In this document: positions 6,813 through 14,079 of the stretch, piece by piece | Position numbering within the stretch: the stretch's first letter is position 1 | Layout of the letters: each line of letters begins with the position of its first letter | Source of the DNA: Methanothrix sp. | GTDB lineage: Archaea > Halobacteriota > Methanosarcinia > Methanotrichales > Methanotrichaceae | Assembly (NCBI GenBank): GCA_028679775.1 | Contig: JAJRAX010000199.1 | Location: 1 to 15,165, forward strand | Direction of reading: 5' to 3' | Length of the DNA stretch: 15,165 nucleotides | Program-made: the position numbers and the translations under genes | The notes under the pieces: generated by a model | The model's input: the letters and a program-made list of their open reading frames with translations, nothing else | What the model was told of the DNA's origin: nothing | Databases searched by the model: none

Positions 6813-8692
6813 CTAAACGCTATACTTGCACGATTAATCTAATTGTACTGGGGCCCTTCCTTACCGCGGCGACTGGGCCTGACCGGTATGGTGTGGACAA
6901 GTCAACGCACCACGATCATAAGGGGCAATTGGTAATCCCCGCTAGTCACCTTAAGGGCAAACTACGATCATCGCTTGAGGAACTGGAGCCGTTCTTTGAC
7001 CCCGCTTGTCGCCTCGATCTCAAAGCACTCTTTGGTGTGAAGAGCGCTGAGGGCAGCTACGAACCGCTCCCTGCCACGATTCATTTCAACGACCTTGTCA
7101 GCACGGCCAACTCGGCCACTAAGAGGACGCGCACTCGCGTCACCATCAACCGCGCCTCGCAGACCGCGCAGCAGAACCTGTTGCGTGCGGTAGATGACCC
7201 TTTTGCGAGCGGAACCGAAATATGCTTCACCGGCAAAGTGACCTTCAGCGCATTTAATCATTGCGCTGCTACCCACCTGGCGAGCGTGCTGCGGGCTGGC
7301 CTCCAGTGGCTGACGGCGATGGGTGCGGAGAAGGGTGTCGGATTCGGGCGGCTGAAGTCGGTGCAAGTAAATGCCCCCACTGAATCAGAAGTCTCAGTGA
7401 TTCCGACGTTTGCTGGAACATCGGACAGACTGCACCTGCGGATCACCGCGCAAGAACCACTGCTGGCTGGTGGGATCAAGAGCCGACGCACCAATTACGT
7501 TGTTTCACGCCAAGAACTACCTGGTAGCCTGCTCAAAGGCGCACTGGCCGCATCAATGAACGAAGCTCACGGTGTGATCCCCGTGACAAGACCATTAGAT
7601 GCAAGTTATGCGGCTGACTTTCCCGGCTTTGAGGCATTGATCAAACACTTCTCAACAATCCGCGTGACACATGCGCTACCTGCGCTTGTCGGCGGCCCTC
7701 GTCCAACTCGTCTGCCAATATCTGCGGTTGAGCATAGTGGGACATTGGTAGGTAATGTAGTGGGTGATGTGGCGTTGTCTAGGGAGCGAACGCCTTTGGT
7801 GAATGGTCGCTACAGCCCAGCCTACTATGGTGATGCCAAGAGCCTTGATCGATATGAAGGTCTCGCTGAACCGGTCGAGTTGTTCGTCACCCGATCTGAG
7901 ATTGATGATTTCTCACAGCGCACTGCCGAAGGGCAGCTCTTTACCTATCAATTCTTCGCGCCATATACTGTTGACGAGCAGAACAAACAACAACCCATCG
8001 AGTGGGTATGCAATGTGGATTTCGCCGCTATTGCGGACGCCTCGGAGCAAAATGCTGCACGCCAGCAGTTCGCCACCGCGGTGCAACAGCACCTGCACCA
8101 GCTGGGCAAGTTGGGCCGAGCAGTGACCGTAGCAGTGAGGGACGGCCCAGCCACCCCAGCAGTTCCCAATCGCGCCCTTATTGAAGATGGAATCGCCTTG
8201 GTGACGCTACAGAGCGATTCCATCATGCTGGATCCGGACATAGTGCGATCGCTGCCCCTTGGTCAGGATCTGCATGAAGCGTATGCTGCATACTGGCACG
8301 ACCTCTCAGGTGGCGCGTTGACACTGGATGACTTCTTCGCACATCAGGGGTTTGAAGGTGGATACCTGTACCATCGGTATTTAGGCGCAGAGGAACGAAC
8401 AAATCTCCCCAACCGATATCGACCATATTACCTCACACTCGCTGGCAGCCTCTTCAAACTGCGAGTGGTAGATGAGGTAAAAGCACCGGTGGTTCTGACT
8501 CAATGGCTGTCAGGCGGGCTGCCGTTGCCCAAGTGGGCGCTCGCTGAGTACGGACGGTACAACCGCACCATTTGGAAAAACTGCCCGTTTATTCCTGAGA
8601 ACGGGTATGGCGAGGTAACTGTGAATCTGGCCTGGCATTGGGAAAAGCGGATCTTGCGTCCACTACCACGCCATGCTATCCTTTCGAGGTGA
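6809..8692 (+). CDS. Fused RAMP protein: Cas7-like domain joined to Csx10-like (Cas5) domain
   Basis: This 627-residue protein has two RAMP parts. The first (1-190) is Cas7-like: VLGPFLTAATG, YGVDKSTHHDHKG (27-39) leading into IPASHLKGKLRSS (43-55), and the glycine loop GAEKGVGFGRLKSV (172-185). D30 falls where Csm3 carries its RNA-cutting aspartate (GGID before the IPGSSLKG motif). The second (about 205-627) begins LHLRITAQEPLLAGGIKS, has LPGSLLKGALA (237-247), and ends with LAGSLFKLRV and NGYGEVTVNL, which resembles Csx10, the Cas5-type subunit of type III-D. A protein carrying both roles would put the crRNA-handle grip and a target-RNA cutting unit in one chain. It starts at ATG 6809, overlapping the cas10 stop by 4 bases, behind GGAGGAG (6794-6800). 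Alternative reading: two Cas7 domains, as in Cas7-2x of III-D2. The Csx10 assignment rests on motif resemblance only. Confidence 0.78.
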   Translation: MTKRYTCTINLIVLGPFLTAATGPDRYGVDKSTHHDHKGQLVIPASHLKGKLRSSLEELEPFFDPACRLDLKALFGVKSAEGSYEPLPATIHFNDLVSTANSATKRTRTRVTINRASQTAQQNLLRAVDDPFASGTEICFTGKVTFSAFNHCAATHLASVLRAGLQWLTAMGAEKGVGFGRLKSVQVNAPTESEVSVIPTFAGTSDRLHLRITAQEPLLAGGIKSRRTNYVVSRQELPGSLLKGALAASMNEAHGVIPVTRPLDASYAADFPGFEALIKHFSTIRVTHALPALVGGPRPTRLPISAVEHSGTLVGNVVGDVALSRERTPLVNGRYSPAYYGDAKSLDRYEGLAEPVELFVTRSEIDDFSQRTAEGQLFTYQFFAPYTVDEQNKQQPIEWVCNVDFAAIADASEQNAARQQFATAVQQHLHQLGKLGRAVTVAVRDGPATPAVPNRALIEDGIALVTLQSDSIMLDPDIVRSLPLGQDLHEAYAAYWHDLSGGALTLDDFFAHQGFEGGYLYHRYLGAEERTNLPNRYRPYYLTLAGSLFKLRVVDEVKAPVVLTQWLSGGLPLPKWALAEYGRYNRTIWKNCPFIPENGYGEVTVNLAWHWEKRILRPLPRHAILSR

Positions 8693-8696
8693 TAAA

Positions 8697-9611
8697 ATGA
8701 CGAGCCTGCTCAAGGGTGACGCCTTTCTGAATCGCTATCGTATAACTGGGAAGCTTACAACAGTGGCACCGTTGCATATTGGGACCGGCGATGAACGGCA
8801 GATGGAGTTTAGCAACGACGAGGAGAAGAAGAAGATTATAGAAAAAGTGGGAAAGGTTCCGCGTATCTCCATGATCATCATCGACTATCGTGGCAAGCCG
8901 CTGATTCCCGGCAGCACGCTACGCGGCGTATTGCGTAATTGGCTGCTGACTGTGCTGGAGGGCATAGGCACACAATGGGCTATAGAGCGTGATTATACTG
9001 ATGATGAACTATTGGGTATGGACCAAGCTGAACAGATCCAACGGGTCAAGGAGACTTTTAGCCGGTTGGAATTATTGTTCGGTACGCCGCTCAACGCTGG
9101 TAAGGTAGACGTGTGGGATGCGACATGTAGCACTAGCGATCTTCAAGCTATGAACGATAAACTGTTGGGCTGGGATGATAAGCGGTTGACCTATGTGGAT
9201 ACGTCGGTAGCGATTGATCCGGCCCGCGGCACAGCCAAGAATAAACTGCTATATAAGGCCGATGTAGTGCCGCCCGGGGTGACATTTGAGTTAAATCTGG
9301 TCGCTCAAAATCTATCCGACGAGGAGTTAGGATTGGTGCTGCTGGCACTGGAAGGCTTTAATTCGCAGATCTATCCGGTTCAGGTAGGGGCGCGCGGAGG
9401 GCGGGGCTATGGTCGGATGAAATTCGAGATGGGTGCAGTCTATCAGCTCGAACGCGAGAATGTGAAGAATTGGCTCAAGGAGACACTGCAAGCGATGGGC
9501 ACTAGCGCGACACCAGCAGGTTATTTCGGGCTGACCCAACTGGCTGCAGATGAGCAAAAGACGAAGATCAAGGCAGTTAAGGATCAGTTGGCTGCAACAA
9601 TAGGAGGGTAG
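8697..9611 (+). CDS. Csm3-like Cas7 RAMP protein
   Basis: This 304-residue single-domain RAMP protein is probably a backbone subunit that lines crRNA in the type III complex. Family marks are ITGKLTTVAPLHIGTGDE (16-33), IPGSTLRGVLRNWL (70-83), the RLELLFGT stretch followed by a short specificity region, VAIDPARGTAKNKLLYKADVV with VPPGVTFELNL as in Csm3, and the glycine-rich loop GARGGRGYGRMK (231-242). The stretch before IPGST reads ISMIIIDYRGKP, so the Csm3 catalytic aspartate position is not acidic; this copy is probably structural. The start is taken at ATG 8697 with GAGGTGA just before it, rather than the in-frame ATG 8673 inside the preceding gene. It begins 4 bases after the preceding stop, and the next gene starts 6 bases after its end, consistent with one transcript. 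Which Cas7 position it fills in the complex cannot be told from sequence. Confidence 0.85.
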   Translation: MTSLLKGDAFLNRYRITGKLTTVAPLHIGTGDERQMEFSNDEEKKKIIEKVGKVPRISMIIIDYRGKPLIPGSTLRGVLRNWLLTVLEGIGTQWAIERDYTDDELLGMDQAEQIQRVKETFSRLELLFGTPLNAGKVDVWDATCSTSDLQAMNDKLLGWDDKRLTYVDTSVAIDPARGTAKNKLLYKADVVPPGVTFELNLVAQNLSDEELGLVLLALEGFNSQIYPVQVGARGGRGYGRMKFEMGAVYQLERENVKNWLKETLQAMGTSATPAGYFGLTQLAADEQKTKIKAVKDQLAATIGG

Positions 9612-9617
9612 GCGCAA

Positions 9618-10655
9618 ATGTACAACGATCGAATATACGCGGACGGAGTGCATAGCGTGCTGCTAGCTGAGTGGGAGTTACTCTGCAAAACACCTCTAGT
9701 TATTCGTAATGGGCATCAGATCGCCTACGGCGACAGTGCCCCGATCAAGACCCGCTACCGCAATCTTCAGCTTAAATGGCGAGAAAAGCAGAATCAGGAA
9801 TATGAAGTTGCAGCGCTGCATTATGGCTATGAAATCCGCGGCAATCGAGTGTGCAGCTATCATTTTGTGCCGCCAAGCAGCATTCGGGGTGCATTGAGGT
9901 CATGGAGTATTCGCCAATTGGTCCATCCAAAGCTGCATTCAGTATTCATCCCGGTATCCAATGAGGATGCTGCCAGCGTGGTTGCCCATAAGGCCTGCGT
10001 GCAGGGAGGTTTGTCCCAATGCCATGAAGGCTGTGAATTAATTGCCTCGCTGTTTGGTCTGGCCGCATATGACGGCGAAGAGAATCTGCCAAGCAATGCT
10101 GGCCGACTGCATATTGAGACTGAGAGGTTTGCAGGAGAAAATCTGCGGCCAGTGGACGTAAGCGGCATCAGAATGGCGACCTCCGATGGGCCAGATAATG
10201 TTCGTCGTGAAATGCCGGTGCGCAATCCCTTGGATCGAATGACCCACGCCTCGCGAGATGCAGGGCTACACCGCTTTCTGGAGGTAGCAAGCGGGGAAAA
10301 ATTCAAAGTGCATCTGCGCATCGTCAATCCGTTGGATTGCGATATAGGGCTGTTGGGACTATGGGTTCGAGAGCTGAACTACGGCATGCTTCGAATCGGT
10401 GCGCTTTCCAGCATCGGACGCGGGCGGATGGAAGTCCAAAAGCAGAAGTATGGACTGTGGAGGCGGGCGAATGCGCCCAGACTGCAGGAACAAGATCGTT
10501 TCAGCGATGAGACAGATGGAAACCTGCCAAATGATATTCTTTCAGGATTGTGGAAATGCCATACTATTTCGGCGGAGGCTTTGCTCGAATTTACCCCGTA
10601 TCTCAGAGAGTTCACAGGAGGTAGCATCGATGACACACTATCCGAATCCATTTGA
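9618..10655 (+). CDS. RAMP (Cas7-like) protein with possible zinc-binding insertion
   Basis: This 345-residue RAMP protein has WELLCKTPLVIRNGHQ (19-34), VPPSSIRGALRSWSIRQ (84-100), a short LFGL...GRLHIET segment (145-168), NPLDRMTHASRDAGLHRF (203-220) and the glycine loop IGALSSIGRGRMEVQ (260-274). These are Csm3/Cmr4-type signatures, so it is most likely another Cas7 backbone unit. C127, C135, H136 and C139 sit close together (CVQGGLSQCHEGC) and could bind zinc, as some Csm3 proteins do. No acidic residue sits at the Csm3 catalytic position. About 70 residues after the glycine loop (275-345) are rich in arginine and lack a clear match. It is preceded by an excellent ribosome site GGAGGG (9603-9608) and overlaps the next gene by 26 bases. 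Confidence 0.82.
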   Translation: MYNDRIYADGVHSVLLAEWELLCKTPLVIRNGHQIAYGDSAPIKTRYRNLQLKWREKQNQEYEVAALHYGYEIRGNRVCSYHFVPPSSIRGALRSWSIRQLVHPKLHSVFIPVSNEDAASVVAHKACVQGGLSQCHEGCELIASLFGLAAYDGEENLPSNAGRLHIETERFAGENLRPVDVSGIRMATSDGPDNVRREMPVRNPLDRMTHASRDAGLHRFLEVASGEKFKVHLRIVNPLDCDIGLLGLWVRELNYGMLRIGALSSIGRGRMEVQKQKYGLWRRANAPRLQEQDRFSDETDGNLPNDILSGLWKCHTISAEALLEFTPYLREFTGGSIDDTLSESI

Positions 10656-12042
10656 TTTCGTGCCGTTTCCCTCAACTCCTATCCTTCGAGCCGAAGAGCA
10701 GTTCAATGCTTTGGGTGAAAAGGTAAGCGGGTATCTCGAGTTGGAGATCAAGGCGCTCACGCCTGTACACATAATGGGCAAGGTTGAAGCAAATCCATAC
10801 CGCAGCTCCATGTATCAGCAGGATGGTCGGCCATGCATCCCTGCCTCTAGTATCCGTGGCTGCCTGCGCTCCTTCACTGAGGCGCTAACTGGAGGCTGGG
10901 TCACGCAGGCAAATCCAAAATACGAAAAGGTCTATGGCGGTGCGCAGCGCAATAAGGGCAGGCACGTTGGATTCCGCACGTTCGAGGATTACAGAAGCAA
11001 TCGCTCTAGTGTGCATAATCGTGTCTCGCCGCCTGCCGTAAATTCTTCCTTTAAACCTATGTCTGGAGGAGAAAAGCTGGACGTCGCATCATATCTGTTC
11101 GGCATTGTCGCTGAAGGCAAACAGGAAGTGCAGGCCAAGAAAAGCAAGCTTTGGGTGGATGATGCATTTCTTGCTCCCACATCCATTACGAGTGAAGGTT
11201 GTTGGATGCCAGATATCGCATTGGGAAGCGCCTTTATGGGTGGTGCCAAGCCCAGTGCATCAAATTGGTGGTATTTCCAGCCAGCTGAGGTATGGGAACG
11301 CAATCTGCCTCGCTCTGCTCCTGTGGCTGAGTTCATCGGTGAACATTTCAGGGGGCGCAAATTCTACTACCATCAGGACCCCGCCAGATGCATAAGTGAG
11401 TATGATCCAAAAACCGGCAAATGGAACTACCCGAATAATGCATTTCATCCTCTGCAGCTAGAGTGCATGGCATCAGAAAAGAAAACATTGCCGTTTCGCA
11501 TATATCTGGATAGAGTACCCCAGCCGTTATTCCGGCTTCTGGTAAACATCCTACTGCCTGGCGAACACATCCGTCACAAGTTGGGTTATGCCAAAGCTTA
11601 CGGATATGGCTCAATCGAGTTTATTCTCAAATCGGCAAAACTTCGTAATGCAGGACTTGGTATTCCAAACGTTTTGGAGCCAATTAATGTGCCCAATGAG
11701 AATTTGACGAATGAATCATTAGCGAAATTAGGATTTGCAGATCTTATCGATCAAGAGGCTCTGGCTTGCCTTGCTAGGATCCTTGGATGGCCGGATGAAG
11801 ACCTGCTTTTCATGTATCCGCAATACCGAGAGCATGAATTCAAACAGCCGATCCAATATGCGAATTTCAGGCGAATAATGCTTGGTGCAAGTATGCCAGC
11901 CAGGGCCCCGGTAGATGTTAGACTGCCACACCGTGGCCGGACCATCGCCAATTTGCTTTGGACACTCAAGCATCCGATTGATTTCCGGCTTTATCAAGAG
12001 AATGCAATAGGCTGGCATAAAATTGTGAAACGGACTCCTTGA
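10630..12042 (+). CDS. Large RAMP protein resembling the TIGR03986 family of type III-D
   Basis: This 470-residue RAMP protein opens with PNPFDFVPFPSTP (5-17), then SGYLELEIKALTPVHIMG (33-50), closely following the N-terminal pattern of the TIGR03986 'all-RAMP' proteins of type III-D. The RAMP core continues with IPASSIRGCLRSFTEAL (70-86), DVASYLFGIV (151-160), a long middle region rich in tryptophan and aromatic residues (about 160-300), and the glycine-rich HKLGYAKAYGYGSIEF (316-331). The final 140 residues look helical and could mimic a small subunit, which is only a guess. The start at ATG 10630 follows AGGAGG (10616-10621) with 8 bases spacing; the frame is open further upstream, but that part lies within the preceding gene. 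It probably caps the target-RNA end of the complex like Csm5/Cmr6 (inference). No acidic residue is seen at the Csm3 catalytic position. Confidence 0.82.
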   Translation: MTHYPNPFDFVPFPSTPILRAEEQFNALGEKVSGYLELEIKALTPVHIMGKVEANPYRSSMYQQDGRPCIPASSIRGCLRSFTEALTGGWVTQANPKYEKVYGGAQRNKGRHVGFRTFEDYRSNRSSVHNRVSPPAVNSSFKPMSGGEKLDVASYLFGIVAEGKQEVQAKKSKLWVDDAFLAPTSITSEGCWMPDIALGSAFMGGAKPSASNWWYFQPAEVWERNLPRSAPVAEFIGEHFRGRKFYYHQDPARCISEYDPKTGKWNYPNNAFHPLQLECMASEKKTLPFRIYLDRVPQPLFRLLVNILLPGEHIRHKLGYAKAYGYGSIEFILKSAKLRNAGLGIPNVLEPINVPNENLTNESLAKLGFADLIDQEALACLARILGWPDEDLLFMYPQYREHEFKQPIQYANFRRIMLGASMPARAPVDVRLPHRGRTIANLLWTLKHPIDFRLYQENAIGWHKIVKRTP

Positions 12043-12061
12043 GATCAGAAGGAATGTAATT

Positions 12062-12934
12062 ATGACTGAAAACGACATAGCTGTGAGGCAGAACCAACCC
12101 GACATGATTCGTTACTTGGCAGCTCAACGTCAGCTCTATAGCGAAGAAAAACAATGGAAAATGACCTGGTATGCAGTTGTGACTGCTATCGCACTTATGG
12201 CGACAGGTTTTCTTCCTGCCACTGATAAATTCCTTCCTCAGCTTACCGCTATAATGGCTGCCGTGGCCATCGTGGAACTCGTCGTGTTGCCATTCATTGG
12301 CAAAAAGCGCATAATTGCAGCTGGGATCCAAGAGCTTTTTGATTGCGAATTGCTCCATTTGGAATGGAATGAGATGTTGGTAGAAAGACCAGATCCACAC
12401 CAAGTTGACGGAGCTGTTGATCGCTTCAATAGGCAGCCAAATCAAGGGGAGGCTTACGACAAGCTTAAAGACTGGTACTCTGGATTTACAGCAGAAATCC
12501 CCTTTACGCAGGCGCGACTGATATGCCAAAAGATAAACCTTTGGTGGGACGAAGAGGTGCGCAGCGAATGGCAGAAATTCTTATATGTTGGATCGGGAAT
12601 CGTGATCATAATAAGCTTCTTGTTGGGACTGTTTCGTCAATGGCCTGTTACAACTTACTTCACGGGGCCATTCCTGCTGCTTGTTCCGGTAATCCTTATG
12701 GCGTTTAAGACTGCCTGGAGCCAGAATTCAGTACGCAAACACCTTGATGATTTGAACAGGAAGTGCGATTATCTGTTGCGAGATGCAAAGCATATTGATG
12801 CAGACGAGGCGTTAATCCTTCAGCAATCCCGACAGCTTCAAGACGAAATCTATCGCCACCGCAGTACAGATACAACTGTACCAGACTTTATATACGAGCG
12901 GGTGCGGAAACGAAAGGAGCAGCACTTAACCTAG
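12062..12934 (+). CDS. S-4TM family predicted pore-forming membrane effector
   Basis: This 290-residue protein has four membrane segments, about 35-52, 58-79, 173-192 and 199-216. The soluble linker (80-172) holds a conserved-looking IPFTQARLICQKINLWWD (146-163), and a C-terminal tail ends RQLQDEIYRHR...VPDFIYERVRKR. The opening VRQNQPDMIRYLAAQRQLYSE (8-28), the linker motif and the tail all follow the S-4TM ('SMODS-associating 4TM') family, predicted membrane effectors found beside CD-NTase nucleotide-signal synthases. No CARF, SAVED or nuclease domain is present, so any signal must bind the linker or tail. It begins 19 bases after the RAMP gene with AAGGA upstream, placing it last in the cas10 operon. 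The natural reading is that a Cas10-made nucleotide opens or triggers it, damaging the membrane of infected cells (inference). Other membrane effectors of type III exist (for example Cam1), but those carry a CARF sensor. Confidence 0.85.
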   Translation: MTENDIAVRQNQPDMIRYLAAQRQLYSEEKQWKMTWYAVVTAIALMATGFLPATDKFLPQLTAIMAAVAIVELVVLPFIGKKRIIAAGIQELFDCELLHLEWNEMLVERPDPHQVDGAVDRFNRQPNQGEAYDKLKDWYSGFTAEIPFTQARLICQKINLWWDEEVRSEWQKFLYVGSGIVIIISFLLGLFRQWPVTTYFTGPFLLLVPVILMAFKTAWSQNSVRKHLDDLNRKCDYLLRDAKHIDADEALILQQSRQLQDEIYRHRSTDTTVPDFIYERVRKRKEQHLT

Positions 12935-12951
12935 TCCGATGTAGGTAAACT

Positions 12952-12990
12952 GCAGCGGTGCACACCGCTACAAAAAAAGGGCACCGCTGC
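12952..12990. terminator. Inverted repeats with T-tract, possible end of the array transcript
   Basis: GCAGCGGTG (12952-12960) pairs with CACCGCTGC (12982-12990), and a nested AGCGGTGCACACCGCT lies at 12954-12969. An A7 run at 12972-12978 is a T7 tract on the minus strand, the strand that carries the CRISPR transcript. It lies between the effector operon end (12934) and the array (13127), where the two transcripts converge. The rest of 12935-13126 shows no gene. Confidence 0.4.
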
Positions 12991-13126
12991 ATAAAAGATG
13001 AAAGCAGGCTAAGCAGATCCATCCCTATGGGCTTGCAGCGAAATAACTTAAGTGGAAATTCGTATGGATACCTCAAGAGATCGATATGCTTAGGCAATGC
13101 ATAAATCAGCAGTGTCCAAGATAGCA

Positions 13127-13601
13127 TTTTCAATGGGCCACTTCTCTTAGAAATGGACAGTTTATTGTTTCATGTCAAACCAAAAAACACTGGGATTTGT
13201 TTCAATTGGGCCACGTCTTTTCAGACATGGACAGATAGAGCGCGCGCTCGAAATTCTCGGAAAGTATTTTCCAGTTTCAATTGGGCCACGCCTTTTCAGA
13301 CATGGACAGAAAGAAAAACCTGTTAATCCTGCGGTCCGAGAATGGTTGTTTCAATTGGGCCACGCCTTTTCAGACATGGACAGTAGAGTACTATAATTTT
13401 CTGCATCGTCGCCGCCCGCTGTTTCAATTGGGCCACGCCTTTTCAGACATGGACAGGCCAGACATATCCAGGGCAGGAAGTCCCGGTAGCAGGTTTCAAT
13501 TGGGCCACGCCTTTTCAGACATGGACAGAGAAGGTTGAAGCCGCCAATATGGCCGCATCGGGCTGGTTTCAATTGGGCCACGCCTTTTCAGACATGGACA
13601 G
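13127..13601 (-). CRISPR. CRISPR array, six near-identical 36-base repeats plus one degenerate terminal repeat
   Basis: On the plus strand the repeat begins GTTTCAATTGGGCCACG and ends CAGACATGGACAG. Copies start at 13199, 13274, 13348, 13421, 13493 and 13566, each 36 bases. Spacers are 39, 38, 37, 36 and 37 bases. The copy at 13199 has one change (C to T at 13216). A seventh, degenerate 34-base copy at 13127-13160 is followed by a 38-base spacer (13161-13198). Transcription is placed on the minus strand: there the repeat ends in ATTGAAAC, the usual 5' crRNA handle, and CCATGTC pairs with GGCGTGG around a TGAAAA loop using five Watson-Crick and two G-U pairs; the plus strand would have two A-C clashes instead. 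The degenerate copy marks the old, leader-distal end at 13127, putting the leader at 13602 onward. Repeat class fits archaeal type I/III arrays cut by a Cas6-type enzyme. Confidence 0.97.
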
Positions 13602-13680
13602 ATCGACCATTTTTCGACCTTTGCTGCTATCGAAAAAAAGCCGTTTTGCGAGAGGTCCGTTAACCTAGTATAAACTTACG
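13602..13680 (-). promoter_or_regulatory. CRISPR leader and promoter
   Basis: On the minus strand TTTATACT (13667-13674) is a TATA-like box; a start about 25 bases on, near 13645, gives a 44-base transcribed leader before the first repeat. GGTCGA occurs twice next to the first repeat (plus-strand TCGACC at 13603-13608 and 13614-13619), 11 bases apart. The word TTGCGAGAGGT (13646-13656) recurs inverted at 13760-13770. These are candidates for integration or regulatory sites. Confidence 0.55.
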
Positions 13681-13779
13681 GAATGTGCCAACGTCTTCAC
13701 AGGAGTCATCGTAGTGCAGAGGCATTTCGAGCGCCTCCTGAACCTCCCGGAACCACCTAACCTCTCGCAATGATTTCAT
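13660..13779 (-). CDS. Possible 39-residue small protein overlapping the leader
   Basis: The minus-strand ORF starts at ATG (13777-13779) and ends TAA (13660-13662). The product starts MKSLREVRWFREVQEAL and ends in TFRKFILG; it is charged and looks protein-like, but no family is recognised. It lacks a ribosome site and would have to be leaderless. It overlaps the proposed leader promoter, so it could be a remnant of an older gene. The span 13780-13929 beyond it shows nothing clear. Confidence 0.2.
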   Translation of the reverse strand: MKSLREVRWFREVQEALEMPLHYDDSCEDVGTFRKFILG

Positions 13780-13929
13780 ACTATATCTGCATTTTGTTTA
13801 AGTACTGGCATGGATCAGCAGATTTGAATAGGAATTGAGATGAACAGAAATCTAGCTGTTGGACTCAGCCATCGACCATTCATCGAGAGATCATTTCACA
13901 TGCTTGCTCTGAAGCTCGATCGAAACTTC

Positions 13930-14079
13930 TCACTTCATTGAGCATCTGGGCTTGGTCCGAAGCCAAGGGAGCACCATGGCTGTAGCTTCAGCAAAGTTTA
14001 TAGCCTCCGCTGTCCTTGTTCCTGCTGACATTGGCAACCACCATTGTCTATTGGCATCGTATTCCAGTACGATGTTCAA
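13930..14079 (-). CDS. Possible small protein overlapping the AbrB-like gene
   Basis: This 49-codon ORF would start at TTG (14077-14079), overlapping the AbrB-like stop as TTGA, the kind of overlap that couples translation. The product starts NIVLEYDANRQWWLPMSAG and continues TRTAEAINFAEATAMVL. The first part faintly resembles the VxxEYDxxxxWW start of HicB-like antitoxins, but the family's core is missing. It could be a shortened partner gene. Confidence is low because the start is not ATG and the length is small. Confidence 0.25.
   Translation of the reverse strand: MNIVLEYDANRQWWLPMSAGTRTAEAINFAEATAMVLPWLRTKPRCSMK

Noticed and set aside
10399..10629. The open frame upstream of the 470-residue RAMP protein would extend it by 77 residues.
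   Set aside because: That part lies inside the preceding RAMP gene, whereas ATG 10630 has a strong ribosome site and the expected family N-terminus.
13127..13601. Plus-strand transcription of the array as a continuation of the cas10 operon.
   Set aside because: The ATTGAAAC handle, the G-U paired hairpin and the leader-distal position of the degenerate repeat all point to the minus strand.
12926..13669. TTAACCTAGT occurs at 12926-12935 and again at 13660-13669, on either side of the array, like a target-site duplication.
   Set aside because: Ten-base repeats are expected many times in 15 kb by chance, and the left copy is part of the end of the S-4TM coding sequence.
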